Positions 1-12,527 of a stretch of DNA of 64,000 bases are shown here, in pieces. The stretch spans positions 8,742,001-8,806,000 of the forward strand of contig OZ231127.1 of NCBI GenBank assembly GCA_965153355.1, in the 5' to 3' direction. Origin of the DNA: Flaccisagitta enflata (taxonomy: Eukaryota > Chaetognatha > Sagittoidea > Aphragmophora). The first letter of the stretch is position 1. Each line of letters begins with the position of its first letter. The notes under the pieces are model-generated. The model did not search any database. It worked only from the letters and a program-made list of their open reading frames with translations, and was not told where the DNA came from. The position numbers and the translations under genes are program-made.

Positions 1-552
1 AGGGCTGATGTGGGTCTGATAGGCCTAGTTTGAGGTCTGGAAGATCTGATTTTAAGTTTGAAAGGCCAGATTTGGATCTGAGAGAACTGAATTAGGTACT
101 GAAATGCCTGAATTAGGGTCTGAGAGGCCTGATTTGAGGTCTGGATGGCCTGATCAGAGGCCCAAAAGGCCTGATTTTAGATCTGAAAGGCCTGATTGGG
201 GTTCTTAGAAGCCTGGTTAGGATTGAGGAGGCCTAATTTGAGGTCTGGAAAGCTTGATTTGGGGTCTGACAGGCCTGATTGAGGCTCTGAGAGGCCTAAA
301 TTGAGGTCTGGAAGCCTGATTTAGGATCTGATAGGCCTGATTGAGGTCCAGGGAGGCCTAAATTGGGGTCTGGAAGGCCTGATTTGGGCTCTGATAGGCC
401 TGTTTGGGGGTCTGAAAGGCCTATTTGAGGCCCAGGAGGCTATTTTCTAGGCTTGGGGGGGGGACAGACGGACGGACGGACGGACGGACAGACGGACGGA
501 AACCGGAAAATTTGCCCTATGTGGAATCATAGGTCATCGGCCCCTCCGGGGC
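1..552 (-). repeat. Composite A/B repeat: 21-22 bp minisatellite, CGGA run and GC core
   Basis: About 20 degenerate units of AGGCCTGATTTGGGGTCTGA fill 1-440. A G-run and a (CGGA)n stretch follow at 457-500, then a core near 530-560 containing GGGGCCGCTGCCC. The same parts occur in the opposite order at 4793-5268 and 51733-52691, so this is a reverse-oriented, truncated copy of the composite family. The mechanism of spread is unknown. Confidence 0.8.
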
Positions 553-626
553 CGCTGCCCAAAAAGGACGGAAAGAAGAAAGAAAGAAGAAAGAAAGATA
601 GAAAGAAAGAAAGAAAGAAAGAACGA

Positions 627-678
<52 letters not shown>

Positions 679-836
679 AATAAAGAAAGAGAGAAAGAAA
701 GAGAGAAAGAAAGAGAGAAAGAAAGAGAGAAAGAAAGAGAGAAAGAAAGAGAGAAAGAAAGAAAAGGAAAGAAAAGAAGAAAGGAAAGAAAGAAGGAAAG
801 ACAGAAAGACAGAAAGACAGAAAGAACGAAAAGTAT
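553..836. repeat. (GAAA)n microsatellite
   Basis: Imperfect GAAA/GAGA array directly abutting the composite repeat. Long reading frames across it on both strands are low-complexity artefacts. Confidence 0.95.
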
Positions 837-872
837 AGGGAACGGAATTATGGTCCAATACACACAGCACCG

Positions 873-1044
<172 letters not shown>

Positions 1045-1162
1045 TTTGGCGTCACCTTATTTGCCATATGATCATAAAAACAGTTTGCATATTGTACTAG
1101 ATATTAAATCTAAAGACGTTTATATTCGATGAAAAAAAACCTGTGAGGTAGGTTTCAAAAAC

Positions 1163-1324
1163 TTTTTTTAGTCGCGGACTCGCGACTCTTGAACCCGCCG
1201 TGTCGGTCCGTCGGTCCGTCGGTCCGTCGGTCCGTCGGTAACCAAAACAAAATGCGAGCGTGTTCTTGCAATTCCGCTCCTGCCCACCCGTCCGCGACTT
1301 AGGGGGAGTGTATACGGCCTTGTT
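1163..1324 (+). repeat. Family A element, full length
   Basis: Starts TTTTTTTAGTCGCGGACTCG, in which AGTCGCG and CGCGACT pair as a hairpin. Four or five GGTCCGTC units follow. It ends with CTCCTGCCCACCCGTCCGCG and then CGGCCTTGTT. The same start and end recur in many copies in this window. No target duplication is evident. Confidence 0.85.
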
Positions 1325-1499
1325 AGACTTTTAAGAGAAAAAAAATGACATAAAAAGTTTGAAGGTGATTTTGAATTCAGGATGTAAGAAACCGTTTTGA
1401 CTTCTAAAAATGTATCCTGAAAGTTTTCATGAGAAACAATAGGTGTAAATCTAAACCCTGGAGGTGGGTGGGATGCAGGACAATATCCCGTTGATGAGA

Positions 1500-1812
1500 C
1501 AAACCAATGGACATAGGTGGTTGAGGTGGTCTGGGTGAAATATGCTTTGTCGTTGCTCGATAACTACCGCTGTGTAGCTGATTTGGGTGGTTTTAGGTGG
1601 TTGAGGTGGTCTTGGTGAAATATGCTTCGTCGTTGCTCGATAACTACCACTGTGTAGCTGATTTGGGTGGTTTTAGGTGGTTGAGGTGGTCTGGGTGAAA
1701 TATGCTTCGTCGTTGCTCGATAACTACCACTGTGTAGCTGATTTGGGTGGTTTTAGGTGGTTGAGGTGGTCTGGGTGATATATGCTTCGTCGTTGCTCGA
1801 TAACTACCACTG
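1500..1812. repeat. 85 bp tandem repeat, about 3.5 units
   Basis: The unit contains TTGAGGTGGTCTGGGTGAAA, TATGCTTCGTCGTTGCTCGA and TAACTACCACTGTGTAGCTG. The last unit runs into the 3' half of an A element. Confidence 0.9.
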
Positions 1813-2237
1813 TGCTGCTCCTCTCTAAATGCTCTAGTGACCACACCAGGGGTGTATATAATTGAGTCGCTTTTGATTTTTTTCCCCCCCCTGCCTTTGA
1901 TTTTCTTCCCCGCGACGCGTCGTGTTGCATTTTTATATCTATGATTTTCTTCCCTATAGAGCTATAAAACAATGTAGTTATGATTTAAATAGTGTTAAAT
2001 TGTGTTTTACTAATTAGGTTTTATGATTTAGTACTGTCAAAAGTTTTATTTTCCCCAAATTTCCTTTTTTTTCTTTTTTTCCCCCCTTCGATTTTCTTCC
2101 CCATCTCCAGATCCTTTGATTTTTTCCCCCCCCCCCACCAGGGGGGGGGGAAAACTCAATTATATACAGGCCTGGACCACACATACGGCTCCTGCCAACC
2201 CGCACGTGACTGTGGTAGCCGTGTATCCGGCTTTGTT
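1813..2237 (+). repeat. 3' half of an A element, split by a hAT-type MITE
   Basis: The A-type text GCTCTAGTGACCACAC (to 1846) resumes after the MITE as ATACGGCTCCTGCCAACCCG and ends in CCGTGTATCCGGCTTTGTT. The two pieces join cleanly once one copy of the 8 bp duplication is removed. Confidence 0.8.
1847..2174. mobile_element. hAT-type MITE, 328 bp
   Basis: Terminal inverted repeats are CAGGGGTGTATATAATTGAG at the left end and CTCAATTATATACAGGCCTG at the right, 18 of 20 pairing. The 8 bp GACCACAC lies on both sides (1839-1846 and 2175-2182), the duplication size expected of hAT transposases. The interior has repeated TTTGATTTTCTTCCCC blocks and no transposase frame, so it is non-autonomous. 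A second copy of the same length is at 8070-8397. Confidence 0.9.
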
Positions 2238-2529
2238 TTATTGCCAGCAATCTATCACTATCGTTATCATATTCATTATCATTATCATTATCATCAACGT
2301 TATCATTATCTTATTTAGTGAAATTAACTTGTTTTCCTTACATCGAAAAATTACATTCTCATCATTCACTCTACCTGATTTCTCTAGTCTCTAAATTCTA
2401 TAACAAGGTCACAAAAACAGGGCCGTTCTTTCCCAACAAGTTGTTACTAATTTGTCTCTCGGTCTCCCTATCTGTCTCTCTCTCTCTGCCTCTCTCTGCC
2501 TCAATCGGTTTCTCTCTCCCTCTCTGTCA

Positions 2530-2577
<48 letters not shown>

Positions 2578-2699
2578 TCCTGAAATAGAAGAAGATTGGC
2601 ATTTGTCAATTTCGGCATTCAGTATCAATATTTCTTTTTCTTGAGAATCAAATTTCTATTAACTACAGTTTTTTTTTTTTTTTTTTTTTTTTTTTTCTA
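2238..2699. repeat. Simple-sequence cluster: TTATCA, TC/TG and poly-T
   Basis: Contains an ATTATC/TTATCA run near 2260-2312, a CT/TCTG-rich array at about 2444-2571 and 28 T residues at 2669-2696. The stretch before the poly-T (2580-2668) resembles the start of repeat K. No gene is visible. Confidence 0.8.
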
Positions 2700-4030
<1,331 letters not shown>

Positions 4031-4375
4031 TAAAACCCAGAAGACAACACAAGAGAGGAGTTATGCTGGACAGTAATCACAGGTAGTGAGCTCATATGCA
4101 TCCCCGTATCTTTGCCGGTAGACAGAGGTGGAGATTTGATTAATAAAAATGCCGGACAGTAGCCATAGTCACATGCATCCCCGTGTCTCTGTCGGTAGAC
4201 AGAGGTGGAGATTTAATAGGTAAAAATAATGTAAAGAAGGGAGCCGCGGCGGCGGTCATCTCAACCCCCAACAGCCAGGCGCCAAAAAGCCCAAACACAG
4301 GGGGGCAGAACTACAGACAATCGTGTGTGAGTGCAGAATGTTTTGAATGTCCATCAATGTTAAATCTGACTTGTT
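4031..4375. repeat. Local tandem duplication of about 80 bp
   Basis: GGTAGACAGAGGTGGAGATT occurs at about 4118 and again at 4193, each preceded by ATGCATCCCCGT. No gene is recognised; the short plus-strand frame here has no recognisable domain. Confidence 0.6.
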
Positions 4376-4399
4376 TTACGGTTGGTGGTTAAAGTCCTG

Positions 4400-4740
<341 letters not shown>

Positions 4741-4792
4741 ACAAGGGTCTTCTAAGATATCCTGTCGGGCTCACAGGTTTACGGGACCTGTC

Positions 4793-5268
4793 TTTAGTTG
4801 CGGACACGCGACTCTACACCTTGCCATGTCGGTTGGTAGGTCGGTCAATCCCTCCCTCCCTCCCTAACGGAGGTCGGTCGGTTGGTCGGTCGGTCGGTCC
4901 CCTTTTGGGCAGCGGCCCCAAAGGGGACGAAGTCCTGTAGAAAACAGGAGGACTTTTGGTTGTCATTCCGTTCGTCCGTCCGTCCGTTCGTCCCCCCCCG
5001 GGCCATCTCAGGCCTGAAATCTGCCCTCTAAGGCCTGAAATTTACCCTCTCAGGCCTGAAATCTGCCCTCTCAGGCCTTGAATCTGCCATTCAGGCCTAA
5101 AATCTGCTCTCTTAGGCCTGAAATCTGTCCTCTCAGGCCTGAAATCTGCCCTCTAAGGCCTGAAATCTGCCCTCTCAGGCCTTGAATCTGCTTTCTCAGG
5201 CCTGAAATCTGCTCTCTCAGGACTGAAATCTGTCCTCTCAGGCCTGAAATCTGCCCTCACAGATTCAA
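4793..5268 (+). repeat. Composite A/B repeat with 21 bp minisatellite
   Basis: Order: hairpin TAGTTGCGGACACGCGACT, GGTCGGTY run, core CCCCTTTTGGGCAGCGGCCC with CCTGTAGAAAACAGGAGG, a CGTC run, then about 12 units of AGGCCTGAAATCTGCCCTCT. This is the clearest short example of the composite layout. Confidence 0.85.
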
Positions 5269-5905
5269 TATCTGGAAAAATTAAAAAAATCATTATTTTT
5301 TACATTTTTAGCATTAATAAACTAGTCTACTTTTACTACATATTCGACCTAATTTGCATGCATTTATTACCTTATATATAAAAAAAATTGCACAAGGACG
5401 CACAATGAGCGACCTATGCCAAAATTTAGTTCAAGGGGTCCTAAATCCAGAATGCTATGGCTCAAGCCGTGCTTCGCCGTGCAAATTGCGATTTTCTTGG
5501 CCTAAAATGGAATAGTAATAATGTGGATAAAAGTAAAAATCTATATTTGCTCAGAAGAAAAATGAGCAAAATGAGCTAAATGAGCAAAAAAAATGATTTT
5601 TTTTGAGCACCTTATTAAGGAATCTTATTGAACAAAGACAAAATTTAATTGATTTGGTCAAAACATTAGACAATTTAAGTCGTGGTGCAAAACAGCGTAA
5701 AATTTGACAAATCATTCTGTTATGTGATGGTATACGCTGCTATGCGGCGGAAATATAACAAAAACTAAAGTCTTATGCATGCTTTATACTTCCTGAATTA
5801 ATTAAAAAACAGTTAACCGACCAATGGTATTGATTTCGCATCGGTCAAGTCGCAGCATACTCAGTGAAACAACAGAATTCTTTAAAAATAATTGCACGGA
5901 AAACA
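5269..5905. other. AT-rich stretch, no gene seen
   Basis: Unremarkable AT-rich DNA with short ATGAGCAAAATGAGC repeats near 5560-5600. No splice-bounded exon or known domain was found. Confidence 0.6.
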
Positions 5906-5912
5906 TTAGATG

Positions 5913-6060
5913 TTGCCACGTAAAAAAACGAATCTGTCTCTGATTGCAAAATTTTGCATTTCTAAACACATGGCCTGTTTCCTAAAAGTGTTTAGACTGA
6001 TGCCATGTTTTTCAAAATGCAAAATTTTGATTTCAGAGACAGATTTGATTTTTACATGTC
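5913..6060. repeat. Long inverted repeat, about 60 bp arms
   Basis: The left arm (about 5913-5973) contains AATCTGTCTCTGATTGCAAA. The right arm (about 5999-6060) contains the complement around TTCAGAGACAGATTTGATTT. The spacer is about 25 bp. The transcript would fold into a long hairpin. Possibly a foldback element or a precursor-like hairpin; no evidence separates these. Confidence 0.7.
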
Positions 6061-6534
6061 AATGCACAAGAATCAATTTTTATAAAAAATCCATCAATTT
6101 CGCATCCTTTTTTCTCACATTTCCTAAGCACATGGTTCAGAAAAACGTTTTTCTATGCAAAAAATTGATGATTACCAACCACAAATCCTTTATCTCAATA
6201 AAAAATCTTTGTATAGATAAAATAAAAAATATCATATAAATCATTTTGACTTGTCAAATTGCGTACTCGTTTGCACTGTGACTTAAATAGTAAATGTAAG
6301 AGAGTTTAGTAGTATTTTTCACTTGATTTTCTCAAATTTCTCTTCTTTTGTACTCTAAGCTCATAAAGCTTTTAATAAAATGGAAATGAGTCAATATTGG
6401 GTATAAATAGTTTCATAACATCTGAAAATATGCAGAAAAATGTTTTTTACTCTGTATATTTCATAAGGAACAATGTAATGGAAAAGATGCAATGTCAATC
6501 CCCAATGAGCCACCTAGCGCACAATTCAGCCCAC
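6061..6534. other. AT-rich stretch, no gene seen
   Basis: AT-rich sequence without recognisable coding or repeat structure. Confidence 0.5.
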
Positions 6535-6602
6535 AGTGCAACGGACCAACGGACCGACGGAAAAAGCGGGGTGTAGAGTCGCGTAGCACGCGACTAAAAA
6601 TT
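6535..6602 (-). repeat. Family A, hairpin end only
   Basis: Contains ACGGACCAACGGACCGACGG and then the hairpin GTCGCGTAGCACGCGAC followed by TAAAAA. The other end of the element is missing. Confidence 0.8.
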
Positions 6603-6629
6603 ATGTTAACTAATTAAAAACTTGACTTA

Positions 6630-7243
6630 CCATCTTGGCCATAAATATGGAAACAGTTAGTGTATAAGTTGATTTATTGACTAGAATTGAACGACAAACA
6701 TATCAAAACGCATCTAGTATTTTGTGTGACTGCCTTGGGCATCGACCACCGCCTGCATGCGCCGTGGCATCGATTCGTAGAGAGACTGGAGGTACGCCGG
6801 AGTGATGTTGTCCCAAACCTTTTGCGCGATTCTTTTCAGCCCAGCGATCGATGTTGCTCGTTCGTGTCGCTGCAGGTGCTTCATTTGGCTCCACAAGTTT
6901 TCAATGGGATTGAGATCTGGACTGTTTCCAGGCCAACCCTCCAAGAGCTTAACACCTCGATCCTGGTGCCATTTCTTTGTAGATTTGGCCCGATGCGCGG
7001 GAAAGATGATGACGCTGAGGGGTAGAATGACTTTTTTTCCTCCATTTCTTTCCTCCTGCAAAAAGCATATGCTTTCTTCTTTCGGCTCTCATTTCTAAAC
7101 GAATAAAGATACATGAACCAGCTTGGTCTCATTCGATAGATCTTTCGCAGACGCGAATTTTGAAAAAAAAATCATCTCTCTGCGATGAAAATTGAGCGAG
7201 TTATGACACTTTTTAGCTGTTTCCATATTTATGGCCAAGATGG
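6630..7243 (-). mobile_element. Internally deleted Tc1/mariner element, 614 bp
   Basis: Perfect 27 bp terminal inverted repeats begin CCATCTTGGCCATAAATATG and lie at 6630-6656 and 7217-7243. Each end is flanked by the TA dinucleotide (6628-6629, 7244-7245), the target of Tc1/mariner transposases. The interior keeps only the 3' third of a transposase gene on the minus strand. Full elements are usually 1.3-1.6 kb, so this copy depends on a source elsewhere. Confidence 0.93.
6714..7061 (-). pseudogene. Tc1-like DDE transposase, C-terminal remnant
   Basis: The 115-codon frame contains WPGNSPDLNPIENLW, the signature around the third catalytic residue (the Glu in PIENLW) of Tc1-family transposases, and PAHRAKSTKKW, which normally follows the second catalytic Asp. 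That Asp motif is not readable in frame just before PAHRA. The helix-turn-helix N-terminus and first catalytic Asp are deleted. The protein should be inactive. It lies inside the intact inverted repeats, in the expected orientation. Assignment to the family is firm; the subfamily is not determined. Confidence 0.9.
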
Positions 7244-7330
7244 TACTGTCTATCATTTTTTTCTATTTTTTTCTTAATCAAAAATGACTAATTGAGGATG
7301 GAAAAAAAATCTAAAGAAAAATCTGTTCAA

Positions 7331-7413
7331 ATATCAAAATATCTAAATATCTAAATATCTAAATATCTAAATATCTAAATATCTAAATATCTAAATATCT
7401 AAATATCTAAATG
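7331..7413. repeat. (ATCTAAAT)n 8 bp tandem repeat
   Basis: About ten units of ATCTAAAT immediately before a hAT-type MITE. Confidence 0.9.
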
Positions 7414-7420
7414 TCTAAAG

Positions 7421-7704
7421 CAGGGGTGTATATTATTGAGTGGCTTATGATTTTATTCTCCCCCCCCCTGCTTTTGATTTTCTTCTCAGCGACAAGTCGC
7501 GTTGCATGTTTATATCTATGATTTTCTTCCCCATATGGCAATAAAACAATGTAGTTAAGGTTTTGATAGTGTTAAATTGTGTTTTACTAATTGTGTTTCA
7601 TGATTTGGTGCTGTCAAAAGTTATATTTTCCTAAATTTCCTTTTTTTCTCTTTTTTCCCCCTTTGATTTCCTTCCCCATCTTCAGACCGGGGGAGGGGAA
7701 AACT
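7421..7704. mobile_element. hAT-type MITE, truncated copy
   Basis: Starts CAGGGGTGTATATTATTGAG and follows the 328 bp family up to AAAACTCAATAAT. The terminal CAGGCCTG is lost where family D begins (TTTGGAAAAAAGTCG). Confidence 0.8.
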
Positions 7705-7935
7705 CAATAATTTGGAAAAAAGTCGAAGAGACGAAGTCCCTTCGGTCTTTTTGAGTCCTGCAGAGTTTTTTGGATTTCCCTTTTTCTCATGAGGCGTTCT
7801 AGGAAGTTGATAAGCTTTGGGGGCTGAATGGTGCAACAAATGAAATTAATAGCTAAGAAAGAGCTAATTCTCCTCTTTCAGATAACGCCAAGCAGAATTC
7901 TGTGCGATCGATAGTATTGGAGCTATGATTTTTTT
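7705..7935 (+). repeat. Family D repeat, 5' end
   Basis: Starts TTTGGAAAAAAGTCGAAGAG and continues with AACGCCAAGCAGAATTCTGT. Matches 40985-41190 and, reversed, 45020-45262. Confidence 0.75.
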
Positions 7936-8069
7936 AATCTTTTTTTATTCTTTTGCATTTTCGCATTTTTCCCAGAGACGAGGAATCGAGTTAGTTGAAG
8001 TCTATTTGATTAGAAAAAAAATCCACTGGGTAACGGGTCCACTGAAGTGAGAAATTCACATTAAAAGTT

Positions 8070-8397
8070 CAGGGGTGTATAAAGTTGAGCGGCTTTTGAT
8101 TTTATTCCCCCCCTGCCTTTGATTTTCTTCCCCACGACGCGTCTCGTCGCGTTTTAAAATCAATGATTTTCTTCCCCACAAAGCAATAAAACAGTATGTT
8201 ATAGGTTTAAATAGTGTTATATCGTGTTGTAGTAATCAGATACTACCATTTGGAACTACCAAAAGTGTTAAATCTTCAAAAAATTTTCTTTTTCTTCTTT
8301 TCTAGCCTTTGATTTTTTCCCCATTTCCAAACCTTTTGATTTTATTCCCCCCGCCACGGAGGGGGGGGGGGGGAATACTCAACTTTAAACAGGCCTG
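8070..8397. mobile_element. hAT-type MITE, full-length copy, 328 bp
   Basis: Ends are CAGGGGTGTATAAAGTTGAG and CTCAACTTTAAACAGGCCTG. Length equals that of the copy at 1847-2174. Flanking octamers TAAAAGTT and CGAAAGTT agree at 6 of 8 positions, as expected for an older insertion. No transposase. Confidence 0.85.
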
Positions 8398-8579
8398 CGA
8401 AAGTTACTCCTTTACCTTTTTGCTAATCCCCACATTCAAGTCAAGTTGAAAGCATTCAGGGGAAAATTTGTGCTTTAGGGCAGAAAAGAAAAATGAAGAG
8501 GCCTGGGACTGACTAACCAATGAATGGGCCAATCGACCAAGTGGAGAAGCGTTGCAGTGGAGTGGAGAAGTTGACAAGT

Positions 8580-8805
8580 GGAGAAGGTGGCTTGAGCGGG
8601 ATAAAGTGTCGTTAGGGACTTATTTCCCTTCAGGGTAGGATTTTGTGGTCTCTGTAGGTGGCTTGAGCGGGATAAAGTGTCGTTTGGTACTTATTTCCCA
8701 TCAGGGTGGGATTTGGTTGTCTGCGTAGATGGCTTGAGCGGGATAAAGTGTTGTTAGGGACTTATTTCCCATCAGGTTGGGATTTGGTGGTCTGTGTGCA
8801 CGCAA
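8580..8805. repeat. 75 bp tandem repeat, three units
   Basis: Each unit contains GGCTTGAGCGGGATAAAGTG and TTATTTCCCATCAGGGTGGG. The reverse complement of the same unit occurs twice at about 15515-15645 inside repeat K copy 2. Confidence 0.85.
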
Positions 8806-9255
8806 CTAAAGAAAATGTTTAGCGCATTAATCTTTTAACTGATTATATTTCACGATAGAGACAGTGGAGAAAATGCATTTGCTTTCTAGCTTCTTACTTT
8901 TGAGTAATTCTTATATCACAAACAGATAGTGCGTGCTTTTGAAATTTTACAAAAATGATCAAATTCACTTGAGTCTAAAATATCTCACCAAATCAGCAAG
9001 AGTCCGCCGGGCTCAGAGCCAGCAAAAAGGGAAAGCCCGACAGCAAAATAGAGAGCCCTGGGCTCGCTGGCTCGCGGGCTCGCCTTAAAAAAAGGCCTGG
9101 CGATAAATAAATAGATGTTTTTATACATGTCGGAGAATGCAAATACAAGAAAGCATATCAATGAGCATAGCTGGTCATCTGTGTGAGTGGCTGAGTATTT
9201 CAGCTCATCTAGCTCATTTGGCTCACACACAACAAACAATTTTTTAGTGTCTAAG
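8806..9255 (+). repeat. Family D internal repeat and unassigned sequence
   Basis: 9110-9235 contains GAAAGCATATCAATGAGCAT and CAGCTCATCTAGCTCATTTG. This block also occurs, repeated, at about 41276-41690 in family D. The sequence before it shows nothing recognisable. Confidence 0.6.
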
Positions 9256-9450
9256 GTTGTCAGTTTTATCTATGTTTGCTTGGCGTTGCTCTTCTGTTTG
9301 TCAAGAGAGAAAAAAAATGAGGATGAGGATGCCAGGAATGAAAACGGAGATGATGAGGAGGCTGCAGGAATTGGAGGAGGAGAAATTGAAGGAGAGGAGG
9401 GGGAAGTGCCGCTGTGTGTAAAGAGCCAGCTGTTTACAATACTTATGAAA
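9256..9450 (+). other. 200 bp segment shared with the LTR element leader
   Basis: Aligns with 33899-34105. Both copies stay open in the same plus-strand frame, giving shared residues DEEAAGIGGG and EGEVPLCVKSQLFT. Divergence includes substitutions but no frameshift within the aligned block. It may be a fragment of a repeated gene carried by the elements, or a non-coding repeat open by chance. No domain is recognised. Confidence 0.55.
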
Positions 9451-10145
9451 TATCAGTCAGACTGTTCCACTTTAAAACACTGTTATTCTTTTTCTCGACT
9501 TGTGGCCATGCTGAAAATTGTTGTGAGACATGCACAAAACTAATCCCTATTCATGTAACATGGTAAGGGGATTGCCACAAGTCTAGAAAATTTTCCAGCT
9601 GTGATTTTATAAAAATGTAACATGACAAAAATGATGACAATTTTATCAAAATAGACAAAACTTTTCATTAGTTATATAATTCAAAATTTTTGTCACACTG
9701 TGACAATCTGTGATGAATTTGGAGTTCATTATTATCCATAAACTTTATTTTACTTGATCTTTTCATTATTTCCCACAAGGTTTTGTAGCAAAGGTACAAA
9801 ATCGAAATTCCTAACTTTAGCTATGAATTTTGTAGTAATGACTTACTTTTATGACAAAGTAAGATGGATTCTCAGGCTGAAATCAGGTTGTGTTTCTAAC
9901 AAAAAGAAATTGCTTCTCTAGATTAAATTTAAATATTTCGGGTCCCAATTCTTAATGACCTCAGCAAATTACTGTGTGGCTCATTCCTATTTTTCTCTGA
10001 TTTTCAGTGCAATCAATACATACAATGGCTCTTGATTTAAACTAACAAAAGAAAAATTGCAGTTACTGAAGACAAAAGCATGGTGGAAAGTGGCAAATGC
10101 TTACGACTTTTTTCCCCACGGCGACAGTCGCAATTTCTGGTAATA
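9451..10145 (+). repeat. Unassigned sequence leading to the family D 3' end
   Basis: 9451-9945 shows no feature. 9950-10145 matches 41655-41836, including TGCTTACGACTTTTTTCC and CACGGCGACAGTCGC. This is probably the far end of the D copy that begins at 7705, interrupted by other repeats. Confidence 0.6.
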
Positions 10146-10189
10146 AAATAAAACTTTTAAAGAAAAGGTAGTCGTGGTAGTAATAGCAG

Positions 10190-10393
10190 TTTTTAGTCGC
10201 GACTCTATGACCAGCTCTGACCGTCTGTCGTTCAGTTGGTCGGTCACGCTTAGCTTTTATTTTGTCGTTTTACAGCATTTTAAGTCATTTTAAGTTATTT
10301 AAAGTTATATTAAGTCATTTTACTCTTGGTCTTCTAGTCTTTTGGTCTTATAGTTTTAGAAACCGCACGCGACTGTAGGGTGTTGGCCTTGTT
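10190..10393 (+). repeat. Family A element, diverged
   Basis: Starts TTTTTAGTCGCGACTCTATG and ends CCGCACGCGACTGTAGGGTG then TTGGCCTTGTT. The middle is AT-rich and repeats TTTAAGTCATTT. Confidence 0.75.
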
Positions 10394-10816
10394 CTGAAAT
10401 ATGGTAGTTTTCTTTCTCATAAAAGATGATTATAAGCAATCCGAATCAAACAGTAAGCAGAATTAGGATTTTGCAAGCCTTCCTATCATTTGTATAGGCA
10501 ATGCAGAACTATCCAGTCTCTAAATTCAACTTCATCGCCCCCTCCCCTTGCAGCTGTCTACTTTGAATGTACCCTCGCAAATAAACTAATACTAACAATT
10601 CTACAGAAATGATGTAGGTGATGCTTGAAAATGATTGCGCAATTTTTTTTTTTTGGGGGGGGGGTAGTGGCAAGGTAAACGTGACGTTAATGCGTGGTAG
10701 CGATCTCGCAAATGATTGCAGATTGATTGGCGGGTGTATTCATTTCTGACTGAATGTAAAATCCTCTCAGTGCTCCTTAAAGAATCGCTACACTAGTGAA
10801 CAATAGGATCTTTTAC
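10394..10816. other. Unassigned sequence
   Basis: No repeat match or exon recognised; includes a short T/G homopolymer pair near 10646. Confidence 0.4.
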
Positions 10817-10989
10817 CTCATTACGCCTTTATAATCCAGGTCATAAACTTTGAAGACATCCATGTTAAATCGGAGGTTAAGATCTTCTTCCTCTTCAGTA
10901 TCGTCGTCGCTAAGAAGGTGATCGCTGCTCTCATCCAGTAAACCTTTAATGATCGATTTGCACATGACTGGCGTACTTTTGCACCACAA
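10817..10989 (-). CDS. Possible internal exon with an EF-hand-like end
   Basis: A pyrimidine-rich tract ending in GATAAG forms a plausible acceptor before 10989, and AG|GTAAAAG a donor after 10817. The 173 bp between is open, starting in phase 0. It encodes an acidic stretch (LLSDDDTEEEEDLNL) followed by VFKVYDLDYKGVM, which resembles the first half of an EF-hand calcium-binding loop (Asp-x-Asp-x-x-Gly). The rest of the loop would be in the next exon, which I could not find. Identity of the protein is unknown and the exon call rests on splice-site shape and composition only. Confidence 0.35.
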
Positions 10990-11201
10990 CTTATCAAAAA
11001 GGAGAGAAGAGAGGAAGAACAATCCTACAATCAAATACTCTTGAATCGATGTTTGATTTTAGTATGTGAGTAAACATAGGACAACGCACAAGGTCGGCGA
11101 CGCTTCCAAAATTACTCATGACGGCATTGATGGTGTCTTTGTTATTCAACTTGAACTTTTAAATTAGTGCCATGGAAAGTGGAAACCAAATGATAATTAG
11201 A

Positions 11202-11726
<525 letters not shown>

Positions 11727-11897
11727 AACAACGCCGGATACACGGCTACCGAAGTCGCGTGCGGGTGGGCAGGGGCCATATTTGAGGTCACTAGACAACG
11801 TTGGCAGGAGCAGTGAGGTCCAAGAAATAAAATCATAAAAAAAGTAAAGTGTGACGGACCAACCGACCAACCGACCGACCAACGGACAAAGCGGGTC
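11727..11897 (-). repeat. Family A element, hairpin end lost
   Basis: Starts AACAACGCCGGATACACGGC and contains GTGGGCAGGGGCC and four GACCAACC-type units. It stops at AAAGCGGGTC before the hairpin. Confidence 0.8.
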
Positions 11898-12302
11898 AAA
11901 TTTGTTCTTCGTTTGCACCTCAAGATTCATGAATTGGTCCAGATTCTAGAATCAGAGAAAATTTGAAAATTTTCAAATTTTCAAAATCATTTCAAAAGAA
12001 AATTTTAAACCAACAAACAAAAATCTTGAACCAGCAAACAAAAAATATGAACCAACTAACAAAAAGGTGCGTTTTTTTATTTATTTTGGATTCTCGTAGT
12101 AAAACCCTTGGCCCTAGCGCCCTTGGACTTGGGTGCCAACAAGTACACATGAAAAATTATGTTCGAGAAAAGATGTGTAAAAGTTCTGAGATTTCTGAAA
12201 ACAAAAGAATTAAGAGGAAAGCAAAACGAAACGAAAATTTCAGATGATGTTGAACAAATAGAAACCAAACGATTGAGTCTTTTTTTTTTCTTTCTTTTCA
12301 AG
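11898..12302. other. Unassigned AT-rich sequence
   Basis: Short AACCAACAAACAAAAAT tandem repeats near 12008-12063. Nothing else recognised. Confidence 0.4.
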
Positions 12303-12479
12303 CCGCGTCCTTCGGTCAGTCGCTTCGTCGGTTGGTGGATGAGTTGGTCGGTTATTTGGTCGACCGGTTGATCCGTCGGTCTTTGGGTCGGTTGTTCGGT
12401 TGTTCGGTTGTTCAGTTGTTCGTATTAATTCATTATCGCCGTTTTAGTCCCTCCCTCTGGCTCTGTGTTACTGTCCTAG

Positions 12480-12522
<43 letters not shown>
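12303..12522 (+). repeat. Degenerate A tetranucleotide run and (TC)n array
   Basis: GGTCGGTTGTTCGGTTGTTC and related units at 12312-12425 look like the central part of an A element. A (CT)n array at 12480-12522 follows. Confidence 0.65.

Positions 12523-12527
<5 letters not shown>

Noticed and set aside
6881-7132. Frames overlapping the Tc1 remnant in other phases.
   Set aside because: They are shadows of the transposase frame, which alone carries the DDE signature.
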